64,000 bases of DNA from contig NZ_QIRF01000002.1 in the NCBI RefSeq assembly GCF_003332825.1, positions 463,672 to 527,671 of the forward strand, in the 5' to 3' direction. Made by a program: the position numbers and the translations under genes. Under the pieces are notes generated by a model. It saw only the letters and a program-made list of their open reading frames with translations, had not been told where the DNA came from and made no database searches. Below are positions 1 through 8,557 of this stretch, piece by piece (position 1 is the first letter of the stretch; each line of letters begins with the position of its first letter). The stretch is from Dyella sp. C9. Lineage in GTDB: Bacteria > Pseudomonadota > Gammaproteobacteria > Xanthomonadales > Rhodanobacteraceae.

Positions 1-125
1 GGCATGGCCGCGCCTGGGCTGAAACCCCTGCGCCGAGCATATCGCCAGCCGACGCATTTGGGAGGCCCCTTGCCAGGCCGCTGCGCCCAGCCTGTAGGAT
101 GCCAGCACCTACCGGGGAGGACGGC

Positions 126-1346
126 ATGAACGTGTTTCGCACGCTGGGCCAGGCCATCGCGCTGGCGGTCGTAGTGGGTAGTGGCCATGCATGGGCCCAG
201 CAGGAACCGCCGCTGACGCTGGACACGCACGTCGACATCCCGTTTGCCTTCATGCATGACCCTCGCTTCGACGCGGCGCATTCCAACGTGCTCAAGGTCG
301 ACCTGGACAAGATGCGGCAGGGTGGCCTCGACGCCGCCTTCTTCATCGTCTATGTCGAACAGGGCCCGCTGACGCCCGCTGGCTACGCCCATGCGGTGGC
401 CGAGGCGCAACGCAAGTACGACGCCATTGCGCTGATGCTCAAGACCTATCCCGACCGCATCCGCCTGGCCACCACGCCCGAGCAGGTGCGCGCCAACAAG
501 GCGGCCGGCCGACTGTCGGCCATGATCGGCGTGGAGAACGGCTATTCGCTGGGCCACGACCTGAACAACCTGGACAAGGCCTACGCCCGCGGCGCGCGCT
601 ACGTGGGCCTGGCCCACATGGGCCACAACGACCTGTGCACCAGTTCCACGCCCGAGGCGGACCTCGGCGATCCGCCGCTCAGCGATGCCGGCATCAGCGA
701 CTTCGGCCGCAGCGTGGTCAGGCGCGCCAACCAGCTCGGCATCATGGTGGATGTATCGCACTCCTCCGATGCCTGCGTGCGAGACGTGCTGGCGCTCTCG
801 ACCTCGCCGGTGATCGCCTCGCATTCGTCCTCGCGCGCGTTGCTCAACCACCCGCGCAACCTGTCCGATGACCTGCTGCGCGCGATCGCGGCCAAGGGTG
901 GCGTCATCCAGGCCGTGGCCGTGGACAGCTACCTCAAGTACAACGCAGGCCGAGAGCTGGCCGAAAAGGCGCTGCAGGCGCAGGTAGCGCACGCCGCCGG
1001 CGACAAGACTTTCGACGATGAAAAGGATGGCTACCTGCCCGCCTACATCGAAGGCATGAAGCGCATCGATGCCGCCTTCCCGCCACCCACGGTGGACGAT
1101 TTCGCCAGGCACATCCGCCACATGGTGGACGTGGCCGGCGTCGACCATGTCGGCATCGCCTCGGACTTCGACGGCGGTGGCGGCATCGGCGGCTGGGAAG
1201 ACGCCACCGAGACGCGCAACCTCACCGCCGCGCTGCGACGCCAGGGCTTCAGCGATGCCGACATCACCAAGCTGTGGGGCGGCAACCTGCTGCGCGTGTG
1301 GGGCGAGGTGACCCAGCGCGCCACCGTGCACCAGGCGGGGAGCTGA
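126..1346 (+). CDS. Exported M19 membrane dipeptidase (renal dipeptidase family)
   Basis: Zinc metallopeptidase that cleaves dipeptides, including in this family some D-amino-acid dipeptides. The 406-residue product has an N-terminal signal peptide (about residues 1-24, ending AWA), so it should act in the periplasm. M19 landmarks are visible in order: HVD metal site (H35, D37), bridging Glu in GVENG (E137), His in DVSHSS (H212) and ASHSS (H233), and Asp in SDFDGGGG near residue 355. I chose the ATG at 126 because GGGGAGGA lies just upstream and it opens on a clean signal peptide; an ATG at 99 adds nine residues without a ribosome site. A VanX-type dipeptidase follows after 4 nt, so the two are probably cotranscribed. 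Confidence 0.9.
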   Translation: MNVFRTLGQAIALAVVVGSGHAWAQQEPPLTLDTHVDIPFAFMHDPRFDAAHSNVLKVDLDKMRQGGLDAAFFIVYVEQGPLTPAGYAHAVAEAQRKYDAIALMLKTYPDRIRLATTPEQVRANKAAGRLSAMIGVENGYSLGHDLNNLDKAYARGARYVGLAHMGHNDLCTSSTPEADLGDPPLSDAGISDFGRSVVRRANQLGIMVDVSHSSDACVRDVLALSTSPVIASHSSSRALLNHPRNLSDDLLRAIAAKGGVIQAVAVDSYLKYNAGRELAEKALQAQVAHAAGDKTFDDEKDGYLPAYIEGMKRIDAAFPPPTVDDFARHIRHMVDVAGVDHVGIASDFDGGGGIGGWEDATETRNLTAALRRQGFSDADITKLWGGNLLRVWGEVTQRATVHQAGS

Positions 1347-1350
1347 GCGC

Positions 1351-2070
1351 ATGCGCGCATGGCGCCGCTTTCTCGCCGTGCCGGCCGCGCTGCTGCTGGC
1401 CGGCGCCGTGCGCGCCGATGGCCAGCCTGCACTGTCGCCCGCACGCACGGCGGCCGAAGCCGGCCTGGTCGACATCCGCAGCCTGGTGCCCGACATCGCC
1501 GAGGACATCAAGTACGCCGGCAGCGACAACTTCGTCGGCACTCCGGTGGATGGCTACCTGGCGCCCAAGTGCCTGCTGCTGCGCCCCGCCGCCGAGGCAC
1601 TGGCCCGCGTGGAGCGCGAGCTGCGCGCGCAGCACCAGCGGCTGAAGCTGTTCGACTGCTATCGGCCCGCCCGTGCCGTGGCGCATTTCGTGCGCTGGGC
1701 AGGCGACCTGGGCGACCAGCGCACCAAGGCGGAACACTATCCGGACCTGGACAAGCGCGCCCTGCTCGGCGACTACATCGCACCGGTCTCGGGCCACAGC
1801 CGCGGCGCCACGGTGGACCTCACCCTGATGCAGTGCGACGCCGGCAACACGCACTGCACGCCGCTGGACATGGGCACGGGCTTCGACTACTTCGGCACGC
1901 TGGCCAACACCGAGTCAGCGCAGGCCAGCTCCATGCAGCACGCCAACCGCGAACGGCTGCGCGCGGCGATGGCACGCGGGGGCTTTCGCAACTATGCGAT
2001 GGAGTGGTGGCACTACACGCTCACGCCCGAGCCTTCACCGCAGGTGATCTACGACGTGCCTGTGGAATGA
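1351..2070 (+). CDS. ddpX: VanX/DdpX-type D-alanyl-D-alanine dipeptidase (M15D), exported
   Basis: Predicted zinc D,D-dipeptidase hydrolysing D-Ala-D-Ala. The 239-residue protein begins with a signal peptide (cleavage near residue 22), unlike cytoplasmic enterococcal VanX, so it probably works on dipeptide released in the periplasm. Family motifs are present: DIKYAGSDNFVG near 52-63, the arginine in CYRPAR (R105), SGHSRGATVD with zinc ligands H149 and D156, and EWWH with catalytic E218 and zinc ligand H221. It starts 4 nt after the M19 dipeptidase, which suggests a two-gene dipeptide-salvage unit, perhaps recycling peptidoglycan fragments. Vancomycin resistance is not implied, because no VanA/VanH partners are present. 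Confidence 0.88.
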   Translation: MRAWRRFLAVPAALLLAGAVRADGQPALSPARTAAEAGLVDIRSLVPDIAEDIKYAGSDNFVGTPVDGYLAPKCLLLRPAAEALARVERELRAQHQRLKLFDCYRPARAVAHFVRWAGDLGDQRTKAEHYPDLDKRALLGDYIAPVSGHSRGATVDLTLMQCDAGNTHCTPLDMGTGFDYFGTLANTESAQASSMQHANRERLRAAMARGGFRNYAMEWWHYTLTPEPSPQVIYDVPVE

Positions 2071-2078
2071 GCGATGCT

Positions 2079-2143
2079 GGTCGCGCACAAGGTGCGCTCC
2101 TACAACGGGCTCGCTCTGTAGGAGCGCACCCTGTGCGCGACCC
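2079..2143. repeat. REPIN-like inverted repeat pair 1
   Basis: A leftward copy (GGTCGCGCACAAGGTGCGCT...) and a rightward copy (TGTAGGAGCGCACCCTGTGC...) face each other across about 11 bp in the gap between two convergent genes. The pair could fold into one long hairpin and may help end transcription from both sides. The same unit recurs at 5.7, 11.5, 15.2, 45.1, 51.0 and 54.2 kb. Confidence 0.85.
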
Positions 2144-2151
2144 AACCCGCC

Positions 2152-2856
2152 TCAGCGCCCACCCAGTGCCGGCTGCGGAAACGCCAGCACGTCGGCGGTA
2201 TAGCTTTCCACCACCAGGCTGAAAGGCCGGTTGCCTTGGTCGAACAGTACCGCGCGATGTTGCAGCACGTGGTGCGGAATGAGCAGGTCGCCGCCGGTGG
2301 AGGCCGGCAGCGGCGCGCCGTTTTCCCAGCCTTGTGGCAGCGGTGACCACAGCAGCTCGGCCGAGAGCGTCTGGCGACGGAAATGCAGCGGCTGCACCAC
2401 CTTGCCGAACGGCGTGTCGGAGCTGTCCAGCTCGTGGTTCATGGATTCGGTGAGGCGTGCCGGCACGTACCAGTTGTCGGCCTCGGACAGCACATGGCCG
2501 CCACAGGAAAGTTGCACGCGGCGATAGCGCACCGGCTCGTCGGCGCCAATGCCCAGCTGTTCGCGTCCGTCGGCGGGCAGCGGCTTGTCCACGCCGTGCA
2601 CGCGCTCGGCCACCACCTTCGCTTCGGGCGCCATGTGGTGCACGCCGCACCAGCGTTCCAGCGTGAGCGTGGCGCTGGGGTGGCTGAGCAGGTCGGCGTT
2701 GAGCGACTGCAGCAGGGCCAGCGCCTCCACCCGCGAGGTGGCATCGTCGCGCCATACCGGCGGTGCCTCCGGCGAACCGGCCTGCACCGTCGCCATCAGC
2801 GTGCCGGTCAGGCCCAGCGCGCAGGAAAGCACTACGCCACGTCGCACCGGACCCAT
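2152..2856 (-). CDS. Secreted chorismate-lyase-fold (UbiC-like) protein downstream of trpE
   Basis: A 234-residue protein with a hydrophobic N-terminus that reads as a signal peptide (residues 1-27). The body resembles the UbiC fold: VRYRRVQLSCGG (109-120) matches the region of the UbiC substrate arginine, ARLTES and DTPFG (148-151) follow in the right order, and the C-terminal VVESYTADVL places a glutamate (E217) where UbiC has its active-site Glu. Known UbiC makes 4-hydroxybenzoate in the cytoplasm, where chorismate is; an exported version is odd and may bind another ligand. The start ATG at 2856 lies 2 nt after the trpE stop, so the genes are almost certainly cotranscribed. Fold assignment is moderate; the reaction is unknown. 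Confidence 0.7.
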   Translation of the reverse strand: MGPVRRGVVLSCALGLTGTLMATVQAGSPEAPPVWRDDATSRVEALALLQSLNADLLSHPSATLTLERWCGVHHMAPEAKVVAERVHGVDKPLPADGREQLGIGADEPVRYRRVQLSCGGHVLSEADNWYVPARLTESMNHELDSSDTPFGKVVQPLHFRRQTLSAELLWSPLPQGWENGAPLPASTGGDLLIPHHVLQHRAVLFDQGNRPFSLVVESYTADVLAFPQPALGGR

Positions 2857-2858
2857 GC

Positions 2859-4334
2859 TCACAATCCCTTCGCGGCCTGCGCGACGGCGCGGAACAGCGC
2901 GCGTCCCTTGTTCATGGTTTCTTCCCACTCGGAAGCGGGATCGGAGTCGTACACGATGCCTGCACCGGCCTGCACGTGCAGGCGGCCATCCTGGATCACC
3001 GCCGTGCGGATGGCGATGGCGGTATCGGCATCGCCCCACCAGCCGATCCAGCCGATGGCACCGGCATAGATGTTGCGCTTGTACGGCTCCAGCTCCTGGA
3101 TGATCTCCAGCGCGCGGATCTTGGGTGCGCCGCTGAGCGTGCCCGCCGGGAAGGTGGCCTTGAGCACGTCCATGTAACCCACCTCCGGGCGCACCGAGCC
3201 CTGCACCTGCGAGACGATGTGCATCACGTGCGAATAGCGTTCCACCACGAAGGACTCGCTCACTTCCACGCTGCCGGTCTCGCTGATGCGGCCGATGTCA
3301 TTGCGGCCCAGGTCGATCAGCATCACGTGCTCGGCGCGCTCCTTCGGATCGGCCAGCAGCTCGGCTTCGAGCGCCAGGTCTTCCTCGTCGGTGGCGCCGC
3401 GCTTGCGCGTTCCGGCCAGCGGGCGCACCACCACCTTGCCGTCCTTCAGGCGCGCCAGGATCTCCGGCGAGGAACCCACGATCTGCGTGCTGCCCAAGTC
3501 CACGAAGTACATGTACGGCGACGGATTGAGCGCGCGCAGCGCGCGGTACACGTCGACCGGGCGTGCGTTGAAACCCACGCTGAGCCGCTGCGACGGCACC
3601 ACCTGGAAGATGTCGCCCGCGCGGATGTATTCCTTGGCGCGCTCCACCATCGCCTCGAACTCTTCCCTGGTGAAGGAGGACTTGAAGTCGCCCTCGTCCA
3701 GCGCGGTACCCTGGTTGAGCTGCGGATACGACACGCCGCTCTGGCGCAGGCGATACACCAGCGCATCGAGGCGGCGCTGCGCCTCGGCATAGGCATGCGG
3801 CTGCGACGGGTCGGCGTGCACGATCAGGTACAGGCGGCCCTTGAGGTTGTCGAATACCGCCACTTCCTCGGCCAGCATGAGCAGCACGTCGGGCGTGCCC
3901 AACTCGTCGGCGCGATCCCACTGCGCCAGGCGCGGCTCGATGTAGCCGATGGTCTCGAAGCCGAAGTAACCGACCAGGCCACCACTGAAGGCCGGCAGCT
4001 GCGGCAGGCGCGGCACGTGGTACTGCTGGCGCAGGCGCTCGATCTCGCCCAGCGGATCGTCCAGGTGCCGGCGTTCGGTGACCTCACCGGCGTCTTCCAC
4101 TTCCAGCTCGTGGCCGCGCAGGCGGTACACCCGGCGGGCCGGCAGGCCGATGATCGAATAACGTCCCCAGGTGGCGCCGCCCTCGACCGATTCGAACAGG
4201 AAGGTGTACGGGCCATCGGCCAGCTTCAGGTACACCGACAGCGGGGTATCAAGGTCGGAAAACACCTCGCGCACCAGCGGGATGCGGGTATGCCCCTGCG
4301 CTGCCAGTGCGTCGAATTCGTCTCGGGAAATCAC
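2859..4334 (-). CDS. trpE: Anthranilate synthase component I
   Basis: Converts chorismate and glutamine (through the TrpG amidotransferase, not in the window) to anthranilate, the first committed step of tryptophan synthesis. The 491-residue length fits the family. The N-terminal region includes the tryptophan-sensing area (FLFESVEGG then WGRYSIIG), and the C-terminal chorismate-binding domain has AGTLSGAPKIRALEII. I placed the start at the GTG at 4334, giving M-I-S-R-D-E-F as in Xanthomonad TrpE; the reading frame stays open a further 74 codons upstream but that sequence is low-quality and overlaps the divergent gene. No attenuator-like leader peptide was recognised. It precedes the UbiC-like gene in one transcript. 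Confidence 0.93.
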   Translation of the reverse strand: MISRDEFDALAAQGHTRIPLVREVFSDLDTPLSVYLKLADGPYTFLFESVEGGATWGRYSIIGLPARRVYRLRGHELEVEDAGEVTERRHLDDPLGEIERLRQQYHVPRLPQLPAFSGGLVGYFGFETIGYIEPRLAQWDRADELGTPDVLLMLAEEVAVFDNLKGRLYLIVHADPSQPHAYAEAQRRLDALVYRLRQSGVSYPQLNQGTALDEGDFKSSFTREEFEAMVERAKEYIRAGDIFQVVPSQRLSVGFNARPVDVYRALRALNPSPYMYFVDLGSTQIVGSSPEILARLKDGKVVVRPLAGTRKRGATDEEDLALEAELLADPKERAEHVMLIDLGRNDIGRISETGSVEVSESFVVERYSHVMHIVSQVQGSVRPEVGYMDVLKATFPAGTLSGAPKIRALEIIQELEPYKRNIYAGAIGWIGWWGDADTAIAIRTAVIQDGRLHVQAGAGIVYDSDPASEWEETMNKGRALFRAVAQAAKGL

Positions 4335-4480
4335 GTGGAAACAGTCCGGATGGCCAGGCTCGAACGGCCATTGTAGGCGCAGCTCGGGGGCGAACCGAAA
4401 TCCGCGTACGGCTTGTCCCCTTGACGCTGCGCGCCTAACCTTGCGACATCGGTGCGCGACAGGCATCCGCAGGGGACTCG

Positions 4481-5668
4481 ATGGGTATGGATAACCGTTG
4501 TCTCGTACTTTCCGGCCGCCTTCTCGACGGCCAGGACGAAGCCACCGTCCACGCACGCATGGCGGCCGCCTTTGGCATGGAAATGAACGGGTTCCGCGAA
4601 CGCGTGTTCGAACGGGCCCCGCTGATCATCCGTCGCGGCCTGGATGCCGCCACCGCCGAGGCCCAGGCCGCCCAACTGCGTAGCCTTGGCGTGGAGGCCG
4701 ACGTCTGGTCGGAAGGCGAACGGATGGCGTGGTTGCGTCGTGATGGCCAGGTCCGCGGGCCGCTGCCGGAAGAAGCACTCGCCCATTACGCCCTGCCGGG
4801 TGACTCCTGGTGCCACGACGGCGGCCAGAGCTGGTTCGCCTGGACCCCGGGCGCGACGAGCGACGTGCCGCCAGGACCGCCGGCATCCGCCCAGACCGAA
4901 CAAGCCGCCTTCACTCCGGAACCGCCGCCGCTGCACGCCACCGGCGAAGCCGCCCACCAGCCACCGCCGCTGCCCGCTACACCGCCGGCCAAGGCGGCCT
5001 GGTCCACGGCGGCGATCGCGGCCGCGCTGTTCAGCGTGCTGGCCCTGCTGGTCCGTCCGCTGGCGCCGGTGGCCCTGCTCCTGGCCGTGTGCGTGGTCGC
5101 CTACCTGTATCGCCGCCCCTTGCTGCGCGGGCGCCCCTACGCCGTGGCCGCGCTGCTGCTTGGCGCCGTCGCGCTGTTCCTGTGGCTGGAACGCCCGGCG
5201 CCGACGCAGGTGGCCCAACCCTACGTACCGCGACCGCTGCAACCCCTGCCGGCCAGCGCCACCGATGCCGGCGGCGAGACTTCGGGCCAGTGCGTGGACA
5301 AGTCGGCCCCGCCGAAGAACGACGAGGACCGCTTCCTGCTCACCGGCCAGCGCCTGCTCACCGGCCGCGCGCAGCGCAAGGGCGACACCTATGTGGCCGA
5401 GGCGGCCGTGTCGGTGGACCCGCAGTGCCAGCCCAGCGCGCTGCAACTCTACGTGTTCCGCCATGGCGTGTTCATCGGCACCGCGCTGGATACGGCCGCC
5501 ACGCTGGCGCACACCCACCTTGCCGACTTCGACCTCACCGACGACCAGCACCTGCGCATCACCCTGGCCCAGTGCACCGACAAGCCCGGCGATTGCGCCG
5601 CTACCACGGTGCGGCAGATCGCGGTAATGCCCGGCGGTGGCGGCTGGACCCTGGGCGAGATCAAGTAA
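4481..5668 (+). CDS. GYF-domain membrane protein of unknown function
   Basis: A 395-residue protein divergent from trpE. Residues 1-75 form an alpha/beta module, with phrases such as RAPLIIRRG, seen in other Xanthomonad proteins. Residues about 83-125 look like a GYF_2 (DUF4339) domain (WLRRDGQVRGPLPEEAL, then a W-containing end). A proline-rich linker follows (about 130-165), then two or three membrane helices (about 167-235) and a C-terminal soluble domain with at least four cysteines (CVDKSAPP, PQCQPS, AQCTDKPGDC), probably periplasmic. The ATG at 4481 has AGGGGA upstream. GYF_2 domains are usually protein-interaction modules; no enzymatic motif was seen. Confidence 0.75.
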   Translation: MGMDNRCLVLSGRLLDGQDEATVHARMAAAFGMEMNGFRERVFERAPLIIRRGLDAATAEAQAAQLRSLGVEADVWSEGERMAWLRRDGQVRGPLPEEALAHYALPGDSWCHDGGQSWFAWTPGATSDVPPGPPASAQTEQAAFTPEPPPLHATGEAAHQPPPLPATPPAKAAWSTAAIAAALFSVLALLVRPLAPVALLLAVCVVAYLYRRPLLRGRPYAVAALLLGAVALFLWLERPAPTQVAQPYVPRPLQPLPASATDAGGETSGQCVDKSAPPKNDEDRFLLTGQRLLTGRAQRKGDTYVAEAAVSVDPQCQPSALQLYVFRHGVFIGTALDTAATLAHTHLADFDLTDDQHLRITLAQCTDKPGDCAATTVRQIAVMPGGGGWTLGEIK

Positions 5669-5686
5669 CCCGGCGCCCCATCCATA

Positions 5687-5856
5687 TGCAGGAGCGCACC
5701 CTGTGCGCGACCGGATCGGGGCGGGGGCGCCAAGTGCGACGACCTGGGGCCAGCCTGCAGGCTGCGACGGAGCTGGGGCTTGCGCCCTCGTTATTCGGCC
5801 CTCGTCCTCTGGCATTGCGCTGCGTAGGCTTTCGCGCACAGGGTGCGCTCCTACAA
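5687..5856. repeat. REPIN-like inverted repeat pair 2
   Basis: A rightward copy at 5687-5712 and a leftward copy at 5831-5856 of the GCGCACCCTGTGCGCGAC unit enclose about 118 bp. They fill the 199-bp gap between the convergent GYF-domain gene and the histidine kinase gene. I see nothing else in this gap. Confidence 0.82.
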
Positions 5857-5867
5857 GGGGGGTGACC

Positions 5868-7880
5868 CTACAGGCGCTGGCGCGGCATGCCGTGCAGTTG
5901 CAGGGTAAAGGCCACGCCGCTGCCGTCTTCCAGATTGCGTGCCGTGGCGATGCCGTCGTGGCGCTCGGCCACCAGGCGCACGACGTAGAGGCCCAGCCCA
6001 AGATGCGGCGCATCACCCGGCGTGGCCTTGTCGCGCAGGCTCACCAGCGAATCGAACAGGCGCCCCTGCATCGCCGCGGGTAGCGGCGGCCCCTGGTTGG
6101 CCAGCTCGATTTCCGCGCCTTGCGGCAGGCTGCGCAGGGTCAGGCGCAACCAGCCGCCTTCGGGGGTGAACGACAGCGCGTTGTCGAACAACTTGTCGAG
6201 CGCCTGCGCGATCAGCTCGGGCGCGCAGTGCATGATCATCGGCGCATCGGGCAACACCGTCTCCAGTCGCCGCGTGCCGGCCAGCGGGCGATAGGCATCG
6301 CTGCAACCGCGCACCACGGCCACCAGGTCCACGTCTTCCGGCTCGGCGGCGGCGATCGCGCGCTCCATCCGGCTGGCTTCGCTCATCGCGCGCACCAGTT
6401 GGCCAAGGCGCGCCACGCCGTCGCGCGCGCGCAGCAGGTAGGGTTGCGCGTCCGGTGGCATGGCGTGCTCGGCCTGCAGCGCATGCTCGAGGTTGTCCAG
6501 CGACGACTTCACGATCGCCAGCGGCGTGTTGAGCTCGTGCGACAGCTTGGACGCCAGCGTGCGCAGGTAATCGGTATAGCCACCCACCACCTCGAACAGG
6601 CGCTCGAAGCTGCGCGCCAGGTCGCCGATCTCGTCCTCGGCGCCGGTCATGGGGAATGGGCCGTCCAGACGTCCATCGTTCAACTGCGCGCGCTCGGCCG
6701 CATCGCGCAGCCGGCCCAGGCGGATGCTCAGCCGCGTGGCGAAGATCAGCAGGATGGCACCCGCCACCAGCAGCACGCCGAAGCTGGTCAGCAGCAGGCC
6801 GAGCAACGCGCGGTTGGCCAGCAAGGGCACGGCACGGCTGGCCTGCTCGAGCAACAGTACGCCGCGTACCTGCCCGTCGCGCTCCACCGGCACGGCCGCC
6901 GCCAGCACCACGCTGCCGCGTGCCTCGCCCTGGCGCCACAGGGTGGCCGGATGGCCTCCGCTGGCCTCGCGCACCTCGCCGGCATCCAGGCGCGGCACGT
7001 CCTGCATCCACGGTTCGGCGTCACCCACCTGGTCGGCCAGCAGCGAGTGATACACCAGCGCGGCGAACCAGCCCGGCTGGTCACCCGGCGTGGCCGCCGG
7101 CGCGGCGAGATGGCCGGTCTGCGCCAGCAGCCAACCCTGCGGCGCCAGTACGCGGGCCTGCACGCCGTCCAGCGCCAGCTGGGCGAGCTCCCGCGACAGT
7201 TCGGGCGAATACGCCACCAGCGGCCGCCGCTCCACCGCCTGGGGATCGCCCCCGGTCGCCGGGTCATAGATGGCCACGCCCAGCGAATCGAGCTTCAGGT
7301 TGCGCGGCACGCGCAGCTCGACGTGGTAGCTGCTGCCGTCTTCCTGCCACTGCGCGGTGATCAGCGTGGGCAGGCCATCGGCCGGCGGATCGAGCGGACG
7401 CGCGGTGAGCAGCCCCGGCGCCGCGCTGGCCAGCAGGTAGCGGCGTGACTGCTCACCCTTGCCCAGGCTGAGCACCAGATGATCCGCCGACAAGGCGTTG
7501 GGATCACCCGCATCGGCACGCGTGCGCTGGGCGCTGCGCACGTCGACGTAGAGGTACAGCCAGTCGGCATCCTCGGCCAGCAGCAGCTTGCCGCGGCGAT
7601 CCAGCGGCTGGCTCCACGGCGTCATCGGCGCCCAGTCGTCGCCATAGCCGTCGACCGTGATGGGGTTGCTCGCCTGCTGCACGTACCACACCGGCCCCGC
7701 CGGAGGCAGCGGCGCATCCGTCACCACCAGGCTGCGCGCCATCGCACGCGCCGAAGCGGTGAGCGCCTGCGCCTGCCCTTCGCGCAGCAGCGTTTCCATC
7801 TGCCGCACGTACAGCCAGCCCGCCACCGGCAAGGCCAGCGTGCACAGGGCGACAAGCAGTAGTTTTCGGCGCAAGGTCAT
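5868..7880 (-). CDS. Membrane sensor histidine kinase, PdsS-like, with CBM9-like sensor
   Basis: A 670-residue sensor kinase. It has one membrane helix near residues 5-24, a large periplasmic part whose first half (about 64-210, ITVDGYGDDW and DWLYLYVDV) resembles a CBM9/DOMON-like beta-sandwich, a second helix near 358-382, HAMP (about 383-435), HisKA with H448 in KLSHELNTPL, and HATPase with DKLFDNAL and HLGLGLYVV. This layout matches the kinase of the 'proteobacterial dedicated sortase system' family. I prefer the ATG at 7880, which opens MTLRRKLLLVAL, to the GTG at 7919; neither has a strong ribosome site. The partner response regulator is two genes upstream. No sortase or sorting-signal protein is visible in the window. 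Confidence 0.85.
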   Translation of the reverse strand: MTLRRKLLLVALCTLALPVAGWLYVRQMETLLREGQAQALTASARAMARSLVVTDAPLPPAGPVWYVQQASNPITVDGYGDDWAPMTPWSQPLDRRGKLLLAEDADWLYLYVDVRSAQRTRADAGDPNALSADHLVLSLGKGEQSRRYLLASAAPGLLTARPLDPPADGLPTLITAQWQEDGSSYHVELRVPRNLKLDSLGVAIYDPATGGDPQAVERRPLVAYSPELSRELAQLALDGVQARVLAPQGWLLAQTGHLAAPAATPGDQPGWFAALVYHSLLADQVGDAEPWMQDVPRLDAGEVREASGGHPATLWRQGEARGSVVLAAAVPVERDGQVRGVLLLEQASRAVPLLANRALLGLLLTSFGVLLVAGAILLIFATRLSIRLGRLRDAAERAQLNDGRLDGPFPMTGAEDEIGDLARSFERLFEVVGGYTDYLRTLASKLSHELNTPLAIVKSSLDNLEHALQAEHAMPPDAQPYLLRARDGVARLGQLVRAMSEASRMERAIAAAEPEDVDLVAVVRGCSDAYRPLAGTRRLETVLPDAPMIMHCAPELIAQALDKLFDNALSFTPEGGWLRLTLRSLPQGAEIELANQGPPLPAAMQGRLFDSLVSLRDKATPGDAPHLGLGLYVVRLVAERHDGIATARNLEDGSGVAFTLQLHGMPRQRL

Positions 7881-7951
7881 GGAACGAACGATATCGGGCG
7901 AACGTGAGAAAGTCGTCACCCCGGGAGCGATGACACCCAGGGCCAGGGCGG

Positions 7952-8557
7952 TCAGCCACCGCGCGCCTTTTCCTTGCCAGCCGAGGCCTTGGTTTCATCG
8001 TGGTACTTCATGTACTTCGACTGCTCGACTACGCGCCGGAACATCGCCAACAGATCTGCCTTCTGTGCGTCGTCGTGAGGCAACGTCATCGACCAACTCA
8101 ACCGGATACCGGTGGCAAGGCCCGGATCACAAAAGGCCACGACATCATCCTTGTGGTCCGTCCCTTCATAGAGCAAGCCACGACATGGCATCAGCTTGTT
8201 GTCGACTGCAAACACGCTTGCCTTGGCTGCAGGATCACGAGCGAGATACTGGTGACGATCGTCCTGAATCTCGGCCTCGAGCGAAGACAGCTTGGACGGC
8301 CAGACGTTGAGCACAACCACGCGGTCGGGCTCACCGGTCCACTCACCCTTGTACATCACGAGATTCACGCCGATGGCCTTGGCATACATGCAGCAGTCGG
8401 CCGTCCACCCATCAGGGAGATCGGAAAGTATGGCCCAGCCGGGTACATCGCGATCTGCCTTGCCGTAGGCAACCACTCCACGCCCCTTGTCATCCTGCGC
8501 AGCGTGCGCGCCAAGAGCGACAAACAAGAGGACGGCCAAACACAGCAAACGCTTCAT
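7952..8557 (-). CDS. Exported hypothetical protein between response regulator and kinase
   Basis: A 201-residue protein of unknown function with a clear signal peptide (MKRLLCLAVLLFVALGAHA). The mature part has a CC pair after DGWTAD, single cysteines in LMPCRGL and AFCDPGL, a tryptophan-rich start (VPGWAILSDLPDGW) and a lysine-rich tail. I recognise no family. The start ATG overlaps the stop of the response regulator by one base (TGATG), so translation is probably coupled; an ATG 12 nt earlier would lie inside that gene. Its place between regulator and kinase suggests an accessory role in the signal, for example a periplasmic ligand-binding or modulating protein. That role is inference. Confidence 0.75.
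   Translation of the reverse strand: MKRLLCLAVLLFVALGAHAAQDDKGRGVVAYGKADRDVPGWAILSDLPDGWTADCCMYAKAIGVNLVMYKGEWTGEPDRVVVLNVWPSKLSSLEAEIQDDRHQYLARDPAAKASVFAVDNKLMPCRGLLYEGTDHKDDVVAFCDPGLATGIRLSWSMTLPHDDAQKADLLAMFRRVVEQSKYMKYHDETKASAGKEKARGG

Noticed and set aside
1351..2070. Vancomycin-resistance element
   Set aside because: A VanX-type enzyme alone is not a resistance cluster. VanH, VanA-type ligase and VanRS are absent, and the protein has a signal peptide.
4334..4556. N-terminal extension of trpE by 74 codons
   Set aside because: The added residues are low-complexity and overlap the divergent gene's leader and start; homologues begin at the GTG at 4334.
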